Assembly: GCF_006442795.2 (NCBI RefSeq)
Contig: NZ_CP083956.1
Span: 3,883,501 to 3,947,500 of the forward strand
Direction of reading: 5' to 3'
DNA from: Mesorhizobium sp. B1-1-8
GTDB taxonomy: Bacteria > Pseudomonadota > Alphaproteobacteria > Rhizobiales > Rhizobiaceae
Length of the DNA: 64,000 nt
The position numbers and the translations under genes were made by a program. The first letter of the stretch is position 1; each line of letters begins with the position of its first letter. Shown here piece after piece: positions 1 through 9,108 of the stretch. The notes under the pieces are model-generated. The model searched no databases, was not told the origin of the DNA, and saw nothing but the letters and a program-made list of their open reading frames with translations.

Positions 1-1627
1 TGGCGAGCCGCACCGTCATCAGGTTGCGCGATTTTTCGATGCCGGAGCGCAAGGTCGCCGGGCCGGCGACGGTTCCGTCATAGTTCTTCGGCGTCCATGT
101 CGTGTTGCCGCTCTGGATGGTGATGGGGCCGTCCATGATCACCGACGCCGGCGTGTAACCGTTGTCGAGCGCCGCCGAATAGACGATCGGCTTGAACGAG
201 GAGCCGGGCTGGCGCATCGCCTGCGTCGCGCGGTTGAACTCCGACTGCGCGTAGGAGAAGCCGCCGACCATGGCCAGCACGCGGCCGGTATGCGGGTCCA
301 TGGCGACCAGGCCGCCTTCGACCTCCGGCACCTGGCGCAGGCTGTAGGCATTGTCGGAGCCGTCGTTCTTCTGCACGAAGACGACGTCGCCGGGCTCCAG
401 CACATCAGCCGGCGACTTTGCCTTGACGGTCTTGCCATTGACCACATGGCGCATGGCAAAGCCCATGTCGTCCTTGCTGACGGTGCCTTCGACGCGTTCC
501 TTGACAATGTCGCCGGAAGCCTGCCGCGCCGGCTGGATACCGATGGTCAGACCATTGGCGGAACTGTCGAGCACGACGGCGAGCGTCCATTCCGGCACGT
601 CCTCCAGCCCCTTGACGTTGCCGAGCGGCACGCCCCAGTCGCCGGAAACGTCGATATGGGTCACCGGCCCGCGATAGCCGCGCAGCGTGTCGTATTTCAG
701 CAAGCCGTTCTGCATCGCCCTGCGGGCAATAAGCTGGATCTTCGGGTCGAGCGTGGTGCGCACCGACAGGCCGCCTTCCAGGAGCGCGCTCTCGCCGTAG
801 CGGGCGATGATCTGGCGACGCACCTCCTCGGTGAAATATTCGCCTGCGAACAGATAGGAGCCGGTGCGGCGCGGCGTCACGCCGAGCGGTTCAGCCTTCG
901 CCTTGGCGCCCTCTTCTGGGGTTACGTAACCGTTCTCGACCATCTGGCCGATGACCCAGTTGCGCCGCTCGATCGCGCGATCGGCGTGCTTGAAGGGATT
1001 GTAGTTGGCCGGACCTTTCGGCAGCGATGCCAGATAGGCAGCCTCGGCCACGGTCAATTCGTTCACCGATTTGTCGAAATAAGTAAGTGCGGCGCCGGCA
1101 ACGCCATAGGCGTTGAAGCCAAAGAAAATCTCGTTGAGATAGAGTTCGAGGATACGATCCTTGGAGTAGGCCTGCTCAATGCGGAACGACAGGATGGCTT
1201 CCTTGACCTTGCGTTCCATGGAACGCTCGTTGCTCAGAAGGAAGTTCTTGGCGACCTGCTGGGTGATCGTCGAACCGCCCTGCGTCGGTCCGCCCGAGAC
1301 ATAGGCAATCACGGCCCGGCCGAGGCCCGTTATGTCCACGCCAGGATGGTTGTAGAAATTCTTGTCCTCGGCCGACATGAAGGCTGCCTTGACGCGGTCC
1401 GGAATCGCCTGGATCGGCAAGTAAAGACGCCGCTCGCGCGCATATTCGGCCATCAGGGAGCCGTCCGAAGCGTGGATGCGCGTCGTCACCGGCGGTTCGT
1501 ATTTGGCCAGCACCTCGTAGTCGGGCAGGTCCTTCGCCAGATGGCCGACATAGATCGCCACGCCCGCAGCGACCAGCAGCGCCAGCATCGTGCCGATGCC
1601 GAAGAAATAGCCGATGAGACGAATCAT
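1..1627 (-). CDS. mrcA: Penicillin-binding protein 1A, C-terminal part outside the window
   Basis: This is a bifunctional class A penicillin-binding protein that polymerises and cross-links peptidoglycan in the periplasm. The ATG at 1625-1627 opens a short cytoplasmic tail and one membrane anchor (about residues 5-27). The GT51 transglycosylase motif SAEDKNF lies near residue 87 and GGSTITQQ near residue 118. The transpeptidase SxxK motif, read as GSSFKP, lies near residue 477. About 542 residues are visible and no stop is reached, so the KTG box and the end are missing because of the window edge, not mutation. amiC lies upstream on the same strand, a common pairing of wall synthesis and hydrolysis genes. 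Confidence 0.93.
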   Translation of the reverse strand, partial: MIRLIGYFFGIGTMLALLVAAGVAIYVGHLAKDLPDYEVLAKYEPPVTTRIHASDGSLMAEYARERRLYLPIQAIPDRVKAAFMSAEDKNFYNHPGVDITGLGRAVIAYVSGGPTQGGSTITQQVAKNFLLSNERSMERKVKEAILSFRIEQAYSKDRILELYLNEIFFGFNAYGVAGAALTYFDKSVNELTVAEAAYLASLPKGPANYNPFKHADRAIERRNWVIGQMVENGYVTPEEGAKAKAEPLGVTPRRTGSYLFAGEYFTEEVRRQIIARYGESALLEGGLSVRTTLDPKIQLIARRAMQNGLLKYDTLRGYRGPVTHIDVSGDWGVPLGNVKGLEDVPEWTLAVVLDSSANGLTIGIQPARQASGDIVKERVEGTVSKDDMGFAMRHVVNGKTVKAKSPADVLEPGDVVFVQKNDGSDNAYSLRQVPEVEGGLVAMDPHTGRVLAMVGGFSYAQSEFNRATQAMRQPGSSFKPIVYSAALDNGYTPASVIMDGPITIQSGNTTWTPKNYDGTVAGPATLRSGIEKSRNLMTVRLA

Positions 1628-1860
1628 GCCCGCTCCAGTCCGAGGTTCGGGATTTTCCTAAACGAAGCCGACTGTCGTGCAAGCTTCCCCGGGGCGGTCC
1701 CAATCCGCATCGGAAAACCCATGTCGCGACCATGTGGACAAAATGCGGCAGCGCGATGTTTCAGGAACTCGACGGCAGAATAATAGCGCCGGGTGTTGTC
1801 GTCGTGCAACGCCGCTTGTGGTTGTGAGGCCGCTTGCGGTTGTGCGCAGGAGCGGCGCGG

Positions 1861-3117
1861 TCAGCCGCCTGCCCGGGCCGCAGTCTTTGCCGTGGCAAAC
1901 AGGGCAACGGCATTGGTTATGCTCTGCGCCGCCTTGCCGCGCCAGTCGGCGTTGAGCAGCTGCGCCTCGTCCTTGGCATTCGAAAGATAGCCGAGCTCGA
2001 CCAGCACCGAGGGGACATCGGGCGCCTTGAGCACCTTGAAGCCGGCCGAGCGCTGCGGATTGTTGATCAGGCCGACGCTCGTCGACAACTGGCCGACCAG
2101 CGTGTGGGCAAAGCTCATCGAGAAGCTGTGCGTCTCGCGGCGGATCAGGTCGATGAGGATGTCGGTGACCTCCTTGTTGTCGTCCTTGATCACCATGCCG
2201 GCGAACTGGTCGGACAGGTTTTCGCGATCGGCCAACGCCTGGGCTTCGGGGTCCGACGCCTTGTCGGAGAGCGTATAGACGGTCGCGCCGCGAAGGCCTC
2301 TGACATTGATGGTGTCGGCGTGGATCGAGATCAGCAGGTCGGCCTCGTGCTGGCGGGCGATACGCACGCGATCATCGAGCCGCAGGTACTCGTCGCTGTC
2401 GCGCGTCATGAACACATCGTATTTGCCGACCGCGGCGAGCCTGTCGCGCAATTCGGCGGCGAAGGCGAGCGTGACGTTCTTTTCGACCGTGCCGGCGGCG
2501 CTCTCGGCGCCGCCGTCGACGCCGCCATGACCAGGGTCGATGACGACCGTGAAGCGATGGCCGGGGTTGGAGATCGGCCCGGTGCCGACCCGGCCGCCCT
2601 TGTCGGTGGAGACGGTCGAGCCGGTCGTCAGCGCCTGGTTGGCAAGCGCCTGGTCGAATTCGCGCTCGGACGCCGCCGACATGTCGATGGCGATGCGGTA
2701 GCCGCTGCCGTCGTCATTCTTGAGCACGTCGAGCTTGTCGATGGCGAAGGGGCCCTTGCCGGTAAGGATCAGCCGCGAGCCGTCGCCCTGGTCGCCGTAG
2801 CGCACGGCCTGGACAAGGCCGCGCGGCTTCACGTCCTTGGCGCTGATGGCGAATCGCGTGCGCGGCAGGTCGACGACCAGGCGATTTGGGCTGCGCAGCA
2901 GGAACCACTTGATGTCGGGCTCGCGGTCGAAGCTCATCACGATGCGCATCCTGGTGGCGTCGCCCGCCATCTTGTAGCCGGTCGCGCCAAGCAGGGAATC
3001 GGCGCGTGAGACGGCCGTCAAGCCAAGCAGCATCGCCAGCAGGAAAAGAGCCCACGCCATAGGCCGCATAGCCCCGGCGGCGCCACGCCCCTTGTCTGCG
3101 GTGCCTGCCAGTCCCAT
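1861..3117 (-). CDS. amiC: N-acetylmuramoyl-L-alanine amidase with AMIN domain
   Basis: This is a zinc amidase that cleaves the bond between N-acetylmuramic acid and the stem peptide, normally for daughter-cell separation. The 418-residue protein has a hydrophobic export signal (about residues 18-39), an AMIN-type targeting domain (about 45-165) and an Amidase_3 domain (about 190-415). Zinc ligands are readable as H197 in DPGHGG, E205 in GGAES and H266 in SIHAD. The catalytic glutamate is in VELGYLSN near residue 380. The annotated start may be 16 residues early, because a second methionine (MRPMAWALF) begins immediately before the signal sequence. It lies upstream of mrcA on the same strand and diverges from rne. 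Confidence 0.93.
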   Translation of the reverse strand: MGLAGTADKGRGAAGAMRPMAWALFLLAMLLGLTAVSRADSLLGATGYKMAGDATRMRIVMSFDREPDIKWFLLRSPNRLVVDLPRTRFAISAKDVKPRGLVQAVRYGDQGDGSRLILTGKGPFAIDKLDVLKNDDGSGYRIAIDMSAASEREFDQALANQALTTGSTVSTDKGGRVGTGPISNPGHRFTVVIDPGHGGVDGGAESAAGTVEKNVTLAFAAELRDRLAAVGKYDVFMTRDSDEYLRLDDRVRIARQHEADLLISIHADTINVRGLRGATVYTLSDKASDPEAQALADRENLSDQFAGMVIKDDNKEVTDILIDLIRRETHSFSMSFAHTLVGQLSTSVGLINNPQRSAGFKVLKAPDVPSVLVELGYLSNAKDEAQLLNADWRGKAAQSITNAVALFATAKTAARAGG

Positions 3118-3769
3118 CTTTCTTCAGTCGCTCCCCGGTTTGGCGCCGCGCGCCGGGTCTTTTCGTAGGAAATGCCTGTCAGGCCGCCAACTCGATTAAC
3201 GATTGGTATCCAGAGAAGGTTAACCAAGCCTTTTCATATGGTGAATTGGAACGCTGCCTCCCCTTGCGGAAGCGCTTTTTGCCGGCATCCGAAATCGGGG
3301 TTGCCTTCCACCCCGCCAAATCATAAAAGCGACATTGGATCACTGCAATCCTGGAACCGCCTATCTCTGCAGTTTCCTGCTAAAGGTCAGATAAGGCGGC
3401 TCCTTTCGCATGCTGCGAAAAGGCTCAGGTGATCGCGACGAATTTCGCAGGCGTGCTCCCGTGGCGGGGGAATCGCTTGCGTGAGGAAAACGGCCGGGTC
3501 GACCCGTGCCGGCTCCACGTGAGCAAACAAGCTGGTCCGGCTCAAGTCCGGGCTTTGGTTCAAAAGGTTCTGCTGGGTGCCGATGGCTTCAAGCGCAATC
3601 ATGGAAAGGTCCGCATCGAACCGCGCCATCGTGGCTGCGGGCGGCACCGCCATTGCGCTGAAGCGGCGGCCGGCGGACATTCAATTATCCGGCATCCACA
3701 CAAATGGCACGCAGCGGCGGGTTTTGCCCCGCCAGCTGTGGCTTACGGCTGCCGGGGGGAAACGAAATA
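3118..3769. promoter_or_regulatory. Long intergenic region and probable rne leader
   Basis: These 652 bp separate divergent amiC and rne, and no convincing gene was found in them. The part nearest rne probably forms a long 5' untranslated leader. It contains a stem-loop at 3402-3423 (CCTTTCGCA/TGCGAAAAGG). A second one at 3713-3737 (GGCGGG/CCCGCC with flanking pairs) sits about 35 nt before the rne start. Long structured rne leaders mediate autoregulation in E. coli; the same role here is inference. TTAACG and GGTTAACC words near 3196-3223 recall CtrA half-sites but have no consensus spacing. Confidence 0.4.
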
Positions 3770-6697
3770 ATGCCCAACAAAATGCTGATAGACGCCTCCC
3801 ACCCGGAGGAAACACGCGTCGTTGTCGTTCGCGGTAACCGCATCGAAGAATTCGACTTTGAATCCCAGGACAAGAAGCAGCTCAAAGGAAACATCTACCT
3901 CGCCCGCGTAACCCGCGTCGAACCTTCCCTCCAGGCAGCCTTTGTCGAATATGGCGGCAACCGTCACGGTTTTCTCGCCTTCAGTGAAATTCACCCCGAC
4001 TATTACCAGATCCCGGTCGCCGACCGTCAGGCTCTGCTGCGCGCCGAAGCGCAGGAGGCCGAGGACGAAGACGCCGAAGAGAGCGACGGCGACGAGCAGC
4101 AGGCCCGCGACCGCGGCCGTCGCAGCCGCCGGCGCGGCGGCAAGAGCCGCGACCGCGGCGAGCATAAGCGCGACGCTGAAGCCGCCGGCTCTGAAGAAAG
4201 CGGTGAAGGCGCAGAGGAAACAGTCGCCGCAACCGGCGAAACCGGCCTTGAAGCCGGCGAAGCGGGCGGCGATGCAGACAATGCCACAACTGAGACCGCC
4301 GAGGTAAATACTGAGGTCGCCGAAGCGGCGCCCGAGGCGGCTAACGACCACGAGAGCGCTGCCGCCAGCAATGACAGTCCCGAGAGCGGCAATGACGAGC
4401 CTTCCGAAGGCGGCCCGACCTCGATCGCCGCAAGCATCGAAGCCGATGTGATTTCCGAAGCGGTGCCGCAGGCCGAGACGACCGGCGAAGCCATCTCCAG
4501 CGACAATGACCGCGGCATGCTGGAAGAGGTGCAGTCCTCGCATCCGGACGAGCACGAGATCGAATCGGTGGGCGCCGAGGACGCGCTGGAAGAGGTGCGC
4601 AACCGCCGCAAGCCGGTGCGCCGCCAGTACAAGATCCAGGAAGTCATCAAGCGCCGCCAGATCCTTTTGGTGCAGGTCGTCAAGGAAGAGCGCGGCAACA
4701 AGGGTGCCGCACTCACCACCTATCTCTCGCTCGCCGGCCGCTATTCGGTCTTGATGCCCAATACCGCGCGTGGCGGCGGCATCTCGCGCAAGATCACCAA
4801 CGCACAGGACCGCAAGCGGCTGAAGGAAGTCGTCGCCGATCTTGAAGTGCCGCAAGGCATGGGCGTCATCCTGCGCACCGCCGGCGAAAGCCGCACCAAG
4901 GCGGAGATCAAGCGTGACTACGAATATCTGATGCGGCTTTGGGAGAACGTCCGCAATCTGACGCTGCAATCCTCGGCCCCTGCCCTGGTCTATGAGGAAG
5001 GCAGCCTGATCAAGCGCTCGGTGCGCGACCTCTACAACAAGGATATCGACGAGATCCTGGTCTCCGGCGAGGACGGCTATCGCGAGGCCAAGGACTTCAT
5101 GCGCATGCTGATGCCGAGCCACGCCAAGGTGGTTCAGCCCTTCCGCGACACCACGCCGATCTTCGTGCGCAACGGCATCGAGGCACAACTCGACCGCATG
5201 CTGCAGCCGCAGGTGACGCTGAAGAGCGGCGGCTACATCATCATCAACCAGACCGAAGCGCTGGTTTCGATCGACGTCAACTCCGGCCGCTCCACCAAGG
5301 AGCATTCGATCGAGGACACCGCGCTCCACACCAACCTGGAAGCCGCCGAGGAAGTCGCCCGGCAATTGAGGCTGCGCGACCTTGCCGGCCTGATCGTCAT
5401 CGACTTCATCGACATGGAGGAGAACCGCAACAACCGCTCCGTCGAGAAGCGGCTGAAGGATCACCTCAAGAACGACCGCGCGCGCATCCAGGTCGGCCGC
5501 ATCTCGCATTTCGGCCTGATGGAGATGTCGCGCCAGCGTATCCGCGCCAGCGTGCTGGAATCGACCATGAAGCCCTGCCCGCATTGCGGCGGCACCGGTC
5601 ATGTGCGTTCCGACTCCTCGGTGGCGCTGATGGTGGTGCGGGCGATCGAGGAATTCCTGCTCAAGGATTCGCGCAGCCACATCACCGTGTGCACGCCGGC
5701 GGCGACTGCGCTTTATGTGCTCAACCACAAGCGCTCCACGTTGGTGGAGCTTGAGGCCCGCTTCGGCCTGACCATCACGATCGAGGCGGACGACACGGTC
5801 GGCGCGCAGCATTACGCGATCTTCCGCGGTGCGCTGGCCGAAAAGCCGGAAGGCTTTGTCGAGATGCGGAGCCTGCCGGCCTATGTCGAGCCGGAAGAGC
5901 CCGAGGACGAGACCGTAGTCGAGGAAGAGGACGAGGTGTCGGTCGAGGCCGAGCAGCCGCGGCATCCGCAGCAGCAGGGGCAGCCGCAGCAAAGGTCGGA
6001 GGACGGCGAAGGCCGCCGGCGCCGCAAGCGCCGCAGGCGGCGCGGCGGCAAGGATCGCGACCGCGACCATGAAGCCCACGCCGACGCCATTTCGGCACCC
6101 GCCGCGGCGGAAGCGACCGCGCCGGCGGGCGAAGCAAGCGCCGAGGTCAAGGCTGGCGCGCCTGCCGGCGCCGAAGCAGAAGACGGTCAGGGCAAGAAGC
6201 GCCGGCGCGGCAAGCGCGGCGGCAAGCGCAATCGCCATGAGGGTGAAGGTTCGGTCGAAGCCGTTGCCGGAGAGACCGCCGACGGCTTTGAAGACGAGGC
6301 CGCGGAGGGCGGACCTGCTGAAAGCCAGCCGGCCCCGGTGATCGCGGAGGAGCAGGCCGCCCCGGCGGCCGCCAATGACGATGCTCCCGAGGCAGACAAG
6401 CCGAAGAAGCGCCGCGCATCAAGAGCGAAGAAGGCAGTCGCGGAAACGGTCGCCGAGACTGCGGGCGAAGCGGTGTCGGAACCCGTAGCGGAGCCCACTG
6501 CAACAGTTGCGGTGCCGGAGCCCGAAGCTGCGGCCGCCGCCGCCGAGCCGGAACAACCCATCCATCCGACGCGGCGCAAGCCTACCCCGATCGACGCGCC
6601 CGTCGTTCCGGTGGTCTCGTCGAATGTCTCCGACGAAGCCAAGGCCGAGGAGAAGCCGAAGCGCGCCGGCTGGTGGCAGCGGAAGGGCTTTTTCTAG
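3770..6697 (+). CDS. rne: Ribonuclease E
   Basis: This is the essential endoribonuclease of the RNA degradosome, acting in mRNA decay and rRNA/tRNA maturation. The ATG at 3770 (MPNKMLIDAS) is preferred over an in-frame start at 3704 because it follows GGGGGGA and matches the usual N-terminus. The 975-residue protein has an S1 domain split by a charged insertion of about 200 residues (roughly 92-300). The DNase I-like catalytic core has its two aspartates in IDVNSG (near 500) and VIDFID (near 544). The Zn-link CPHCGGTGH is near 603. The tail of about 300 residues is disordered, with Arg-rich and Glu/Ala-rich blocks, and ends RAGWWQRKGFF. A strong terminator follows. Confidence 0.96.
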   Translation: MPNKMLIDASHPEETRVVVVRGNRIEEFDFESQDKKQLKGNIYLARVTRVEPSLQAAFVEYGGNRHGFLAFSEIHPDYYQIPVADRQALLRAEAQEAEDEDAEESDGDEQQARDRGRRSRRRGGKSRDRGEHKRDAEAAGSEESGEGAEETVAATGETGLEAGEAGGDADNATTETAEVNTEVAEAAPEAANDHESAAASNDSPESGNDEPSEGGPTSIAASIEADVISEAVPQAETTGEAISSDNDRGMLEEVQSSHPDEHEIESVGAEDALEEVRNRRKPVRRQYKIQEVIKRRQILLVQVVKEERGNKGAALTTYLSLAGRYSVLMPNTARGGGISRKITNAQDRKRLKEVVADLEVPQGMGVILRTAGESRTKAEIKRDYEYLMRLWENVRNLTLQSSAPALVYEEGSLIKRSVRDLYNKDIDEILVSGEDGYREAKDFMRMLMPSHAKVVQPFRDTTPIFVRNGIEAQLDRMLQPQVTLKSGGYIIINQTEALVSIDVNSGRSTKEHSIEDTALHTNLEAAEEVARQLRLRDLAGLIVIDFIDMEENRNNRSVEKRLKDHLKNDRARIQVGRISHFGLMEMSRQRIRASVLESTMKPCPHCGGTGHVRSDSSVALMVVRAIEEFLLKDSRSHITVCTPAATALYVLNHKRSTLVELEARFGLTITIEADDTVGAQHYAIFRGALAEKPEGFVEMRSLPAYVEPEEPEDETVVEEEDEVSVEAEQPRHPQQQGQPQQRSEDGEGRRRRKRRRRRGGKDRDRDHEAHADAISAPAAAEATAPAGEASAEVKAGAPAGAEAEDGQGKKRRRGKRGGKRNRHEGEGSVEAVAGETADGFEDEAAEGGPAESQPAPVIAEEQAAPAAANDDAPEADKPKKRRASRAKKAVAETVAETAGEAVSEPVAEPTATVAVPEPEAAAAAAEPEQPIHPTRRKPTPIDAPVVPVVSSNVSDEAKAEEKPKRAGWWQRKGFF

Positions 6698-6725
6698 ACT
6701 TTTCAGATTATTAGGCTTTATTAGC

Positions 6726-6766
6726 AATCCCGCGCCTTCCGGAAGGACGGCGCGGGATTCTCGTTT
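6726..6766 (+). terminator. rne rho-independent terminator
   Basis: An 11-bp perfect inverted repeat (AATCCCGCGCC 6726-6736, GGCGCGGGATT 6749-6759) encloses a 12-nt loop and is followed by CTCGTTTT. It begins 28 nt after the rne stop. Confidence 0.88.
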
Positions 6767-6770
6767 TGCC

Positions 6771-6876
6771 GCTAAAGCGTGTCGCGTGAAAAACGATTCA
6801 CGCGACCTGCTTTGGTCTTTAATTTGAGCATGTCTTTATCCCGAAACCGCTGCACACTTTCGGGAGACATGCTTTA
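6771..6876 (+). repeat. Bipartite hairpin repeat, copy A
   Basis: Two consecutive stem-loops are present. The first, at 6781-6806, pairs GTCGCGTGAA with TTCACGCGAC. The second, at 6828-6872, pairs GCATGTCT and CCCGAA with TTCGGG and AGACATGC around a loop carrying AACCGCTGCACAC. The same layout occurs at about 14889-14993, 21021-21122 and 24568-24653. The right end of this copy supplies the TAA stop codon of glsA on the opposite strand (6874-6876). Confidence 0.85.
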
Positions 6877-7803
6877 AGGCGCGAAGATCGACCAGTTCAT
6901 CATCCTGGCGAGCTTCTCCAGCGCGATCGAGCCGAGCTTGGAGTTGCCGTTCTCGTTGAGGCCGGGCGACCATACGGCCAGCGAGGCCACGCCGGGCACG
7001 ACGCCCAATATGCCGCCGCCGACGCCACTTTTGCCGGGAATGCCGACGCGGAAAGCGAAATCGCCGGAACCGTCATAGTGGCCGCAGGTCAGCATCAACG
7101 CGCCGATGCGGCGCGCCCGTTCGGCCGAGACGACCGAATGTCCGGTCGCCGGGTTCCTGCCGCCATTGGCGAGAAAGCGGCCGGCCATTGCCAGCTGCCG
7201 ACAGCTCATGGCGATGGCGCAGTGATGGAAATAGACACCTAGCGCCAGCTCCGGCTCGTGATGGAGATTGCCGAAGGATTTCATGTAGTTGGCCAAAGCG
7301 AAATTGCGGTAGCCGGTGGCCCGCTCGGAGGCCGCGACCTCACGGTCGACGATGATCGTATCGTCGTCTGCGAGGAACTGGATGAAACGCAGGATTTCGC
7401 CGATCGCCTCGCGCGGCTGATGGCCGGCAAGCAGGATGTCGGAAACGATGATGGCGCCGGCATTGATGAACGGATTGCGTGGAATGCCGTTCTCGTGCTC
7501 CAGCTGGACGATCGAGTTGAACGGATTGCCCGACGGCTCGCGGCCGACACGCTTCCACAGCGCGTCGCCGACATGCCCAAGCGCCAGCGTCAGCGTGAAC
7601 ACTTTCGAGACGCTCTGGATCGAAAACGGCTGGTCGGCATCGCCGGCGACGATGACGCGGCCATCTTTGGTGACGGCGGCGATGCCGAACTTCTTCGGAT
7701 CGACCTTGCTGAGCTGCGGGATGTAGGTGGCGACATCGCCGCGATCGGTCCGCTCCGCCATTTCGGCGGCGACCTCGGCAAGCGCCTGTTCGAGTTCCGG
7801 CAT
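6874..7803 (-). CDS. glsA: Glutaminase A
   Basis: This enzyme hydrolyses L-glutamine to glutamate and ammonia in the cytoplasm. The 309-residue protein has the length and serine beta-lactamase-like fold markers of the family. The catalytic Ser-x-x-Lys is S64-V-S-K67 in [16 protein letters not shown] follows near residue 110, and a glycine-rich GKSGVGGGI segment lies near the C-terminus. It starts 5 bp after the stop of an upstream aminotransferase gene and is probably co-transcribed with it, which suggests linked nitrogen metabolism. Its stop codon lies inside repeat copy A, so the C-terminal boundary may have been set by insertion of that repeat. Confidence 0.95.
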   Translation of the reverse strand: MPELEQALAEVAAEMAERTDRGDVATYIPQLSKVDPKKFGIAAVTKDGRVIVAGDADQPFSIQSVSKVFTLTLALGHVGDALWKRVGREPSGNPFNSIVQLEHENGIPRNPFINAGAIIVSDILLAGHQPREAIGEILRFIQFLADDDTIIVDREVAASERATGYRNFALANYMKSFGNLHHEPELALGVYFHHCAIAMSCRQLAMAGRFLANGGRNPATGHSVVSAERARRIGALMLTCGHYDGSGDFAFRVGIPGKSGVGGGILGVVPGVASLAVWSPGLNENGNSKLGSIALEKLARMMNWSIFAP

Positions 7804-7808
7804 GGCGT

Positions 7809-8972
7809 CTATTTCAGCCAGCGTTCGATGCGCGCGATCGCCTCGACCATGTCGTCATGGCTGCCGGCATAGGAAAAGCGCATGGTGCGATGGCCCTGCA
7901 GCGGATCGAAATCGCGGCCGGGCGTTGCCGCCACATGCGCTTCGGCAAGCATTTTTCGCGCGAAGGCCATGCTGTCATTGGTGTGGCGTGTGACATCGCA
8001 GAAGGCATAGAAGGCGCCGTCCATCGGCGACGCCAGCGGAAAGCCTAGGTCAGGCAGGCGCTTCATCAGCAGGTCACGGTTCCAGGCATAGCGCGCCTTC
8101 ACGGCCTCCAGCTCCTGTGTGGCCTTGAACGCCTCGATCGCGGCGAGCTGCGACAGTTCCGGCGGCGAGATGTAGAGGCTCTGGGCAATGCGCTCGACCG
8201 GCCGCACCAGCTCTTCCGGCAGCACCATCCAGCCGATGCGCCAGCCGGTCATGCAGTAGTATTTCGAGAAGGAATTGATCACCGTCACGCCAGTGCCATG
8301 TGCCAGCGCCGTGACGTCCGGCGCGGCATAGGCCAGCCGGTGATATATTTCGTCCGAGATCGCCGCGATGCCTAACTCCTCCGCTGTTTTGACCAGCGCC
8401 GAAAGCTCGTCGGCGGGGATGACAGCGCCGGTCGGGTTGGCGGGGCTGGCGAACAGCACCCCCTTCAGCGGCTTTTCGCGATGCGCATCTTTGAGGTGTT
8501 CGGCATGCAGATAAGCATCGCCGCCGAGCTCGATCTCGACGATCTCGATGCCGAGCGCGGCCATGATGTTGCGGTAGGCCGGATAGCCGGGCGCGGCGAT
8601 GGCGACACGGTCGCCCGGGTCGAACATGGCGAGAAATGCCAGATTGAAGGCGGCGGACGAGCCGGTGGTGACGGCGATGCGGGCCGGCGCGACATCGATC
8701 CCGTAATGCTCGCCATAATGCTCGGCGATCGCCTTGCGCAGCTCGGTCAGGCCGAGCGCGTCGGTATAGCCGATGCGTCCATGCTTCAGGGCGGCGGCGG
8801 CAGCTTGCCTGACCCCGGCCGGCGCCGGGTCGGACGGCTGGCCGACCGCCATCGACACCACGGGAACGCCGGTGGCCTTCAGCCGGTTGGCTTCGGCCAA
8901 TATGTCCATGGCGTGGAACGGCTCGACCTCGCCGCGGCGTGAAAGCGAAACGACCATTTGAACTCTCGTCAT
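7809..8972 (-). CDS. Pyridoxal-phosphate aminotransferase, class I/II
   Basis: This is a fold-type I PLP enzyme that transfers amino groups between an amino acid and a 2-oxo acid; the substrate cannot be read from the sequence. The Schiff-base lysine lies in [16 protein letters not shown], followed by the phosphate-binding arginine. An N-terminal VGQPSDPAP segment and an [10 protein letters not shown] segment match the aspartate-aminotransferase superfamily. The start at 8972 (MTRVQM) gives 387 residues; the next methionine at 8957 (MVVSLSRRG) is nearly as good, and a start 20 codons further upstream would overlap the divergent promoter. It precedes glsA by 5 bp. Confidence 0.88.
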   Translation of the reverse strand: MTRVQMVVSLSRRGEVEPFHAMDILAEANRLKATGVPVVSMAVGQPSDPAPAGVRQAAAAALKHGRIGYTDALGLTELRKAIAEHYGEHYGIDVAPARIAVTTGSSAAFNLAFLAMFDPGDRVAIAAPGYPAYRNIMAALGIEIVEIELGGDAYLHAEHLKDAHREKPLKGVLFASPANPTGAVIPADELSALVKTAEELGIAAISDEIYHRLAYAAPDVTALAHGTGVTVINSFSKYYCMTGWRIGWMVLPEELVRPVERIAQSLYISPPELSQLAAIEAFKATQELEAVKARYAWNRDLLMKRLPDLGFPLASPMDGAFYAFCDVTRHTNDSMAFARKMLAEAHVAATPGRDFDPLQGHRTMRFSYAGSHDDMVEAIARIERWLK

Positions 8973-9108
8973 GCCTGCCTTTTGCCTGCGCCGCACAAAT
9001 GCCCGATTGATGTGGGGATCACAAGCGCGCACGAAGTTATTGATGCCGACTTTCCATCCTTCGCCGGCTCGTCTACCAGTGGACTGTCATGTTGAGCCGA
9101 CCCGACCG

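Noticed and set aside
290..1783. Rightward 497-codon open frame opposite mrcA
   Set aside because: mrcA has clear transglycosylase and transpeptidase motifs on the minus strand; this frame has no domain and runs past the mrcA start.
3743..6238. Very long open frame (831 codons) antisense to rne
   Set aside because: It is opposite a strongly conserved RNase E gene. The translation is Ala/Gly/Arg/Leu-rich, with no ribosome site or known domain, as expected from GC-rich codon bias.
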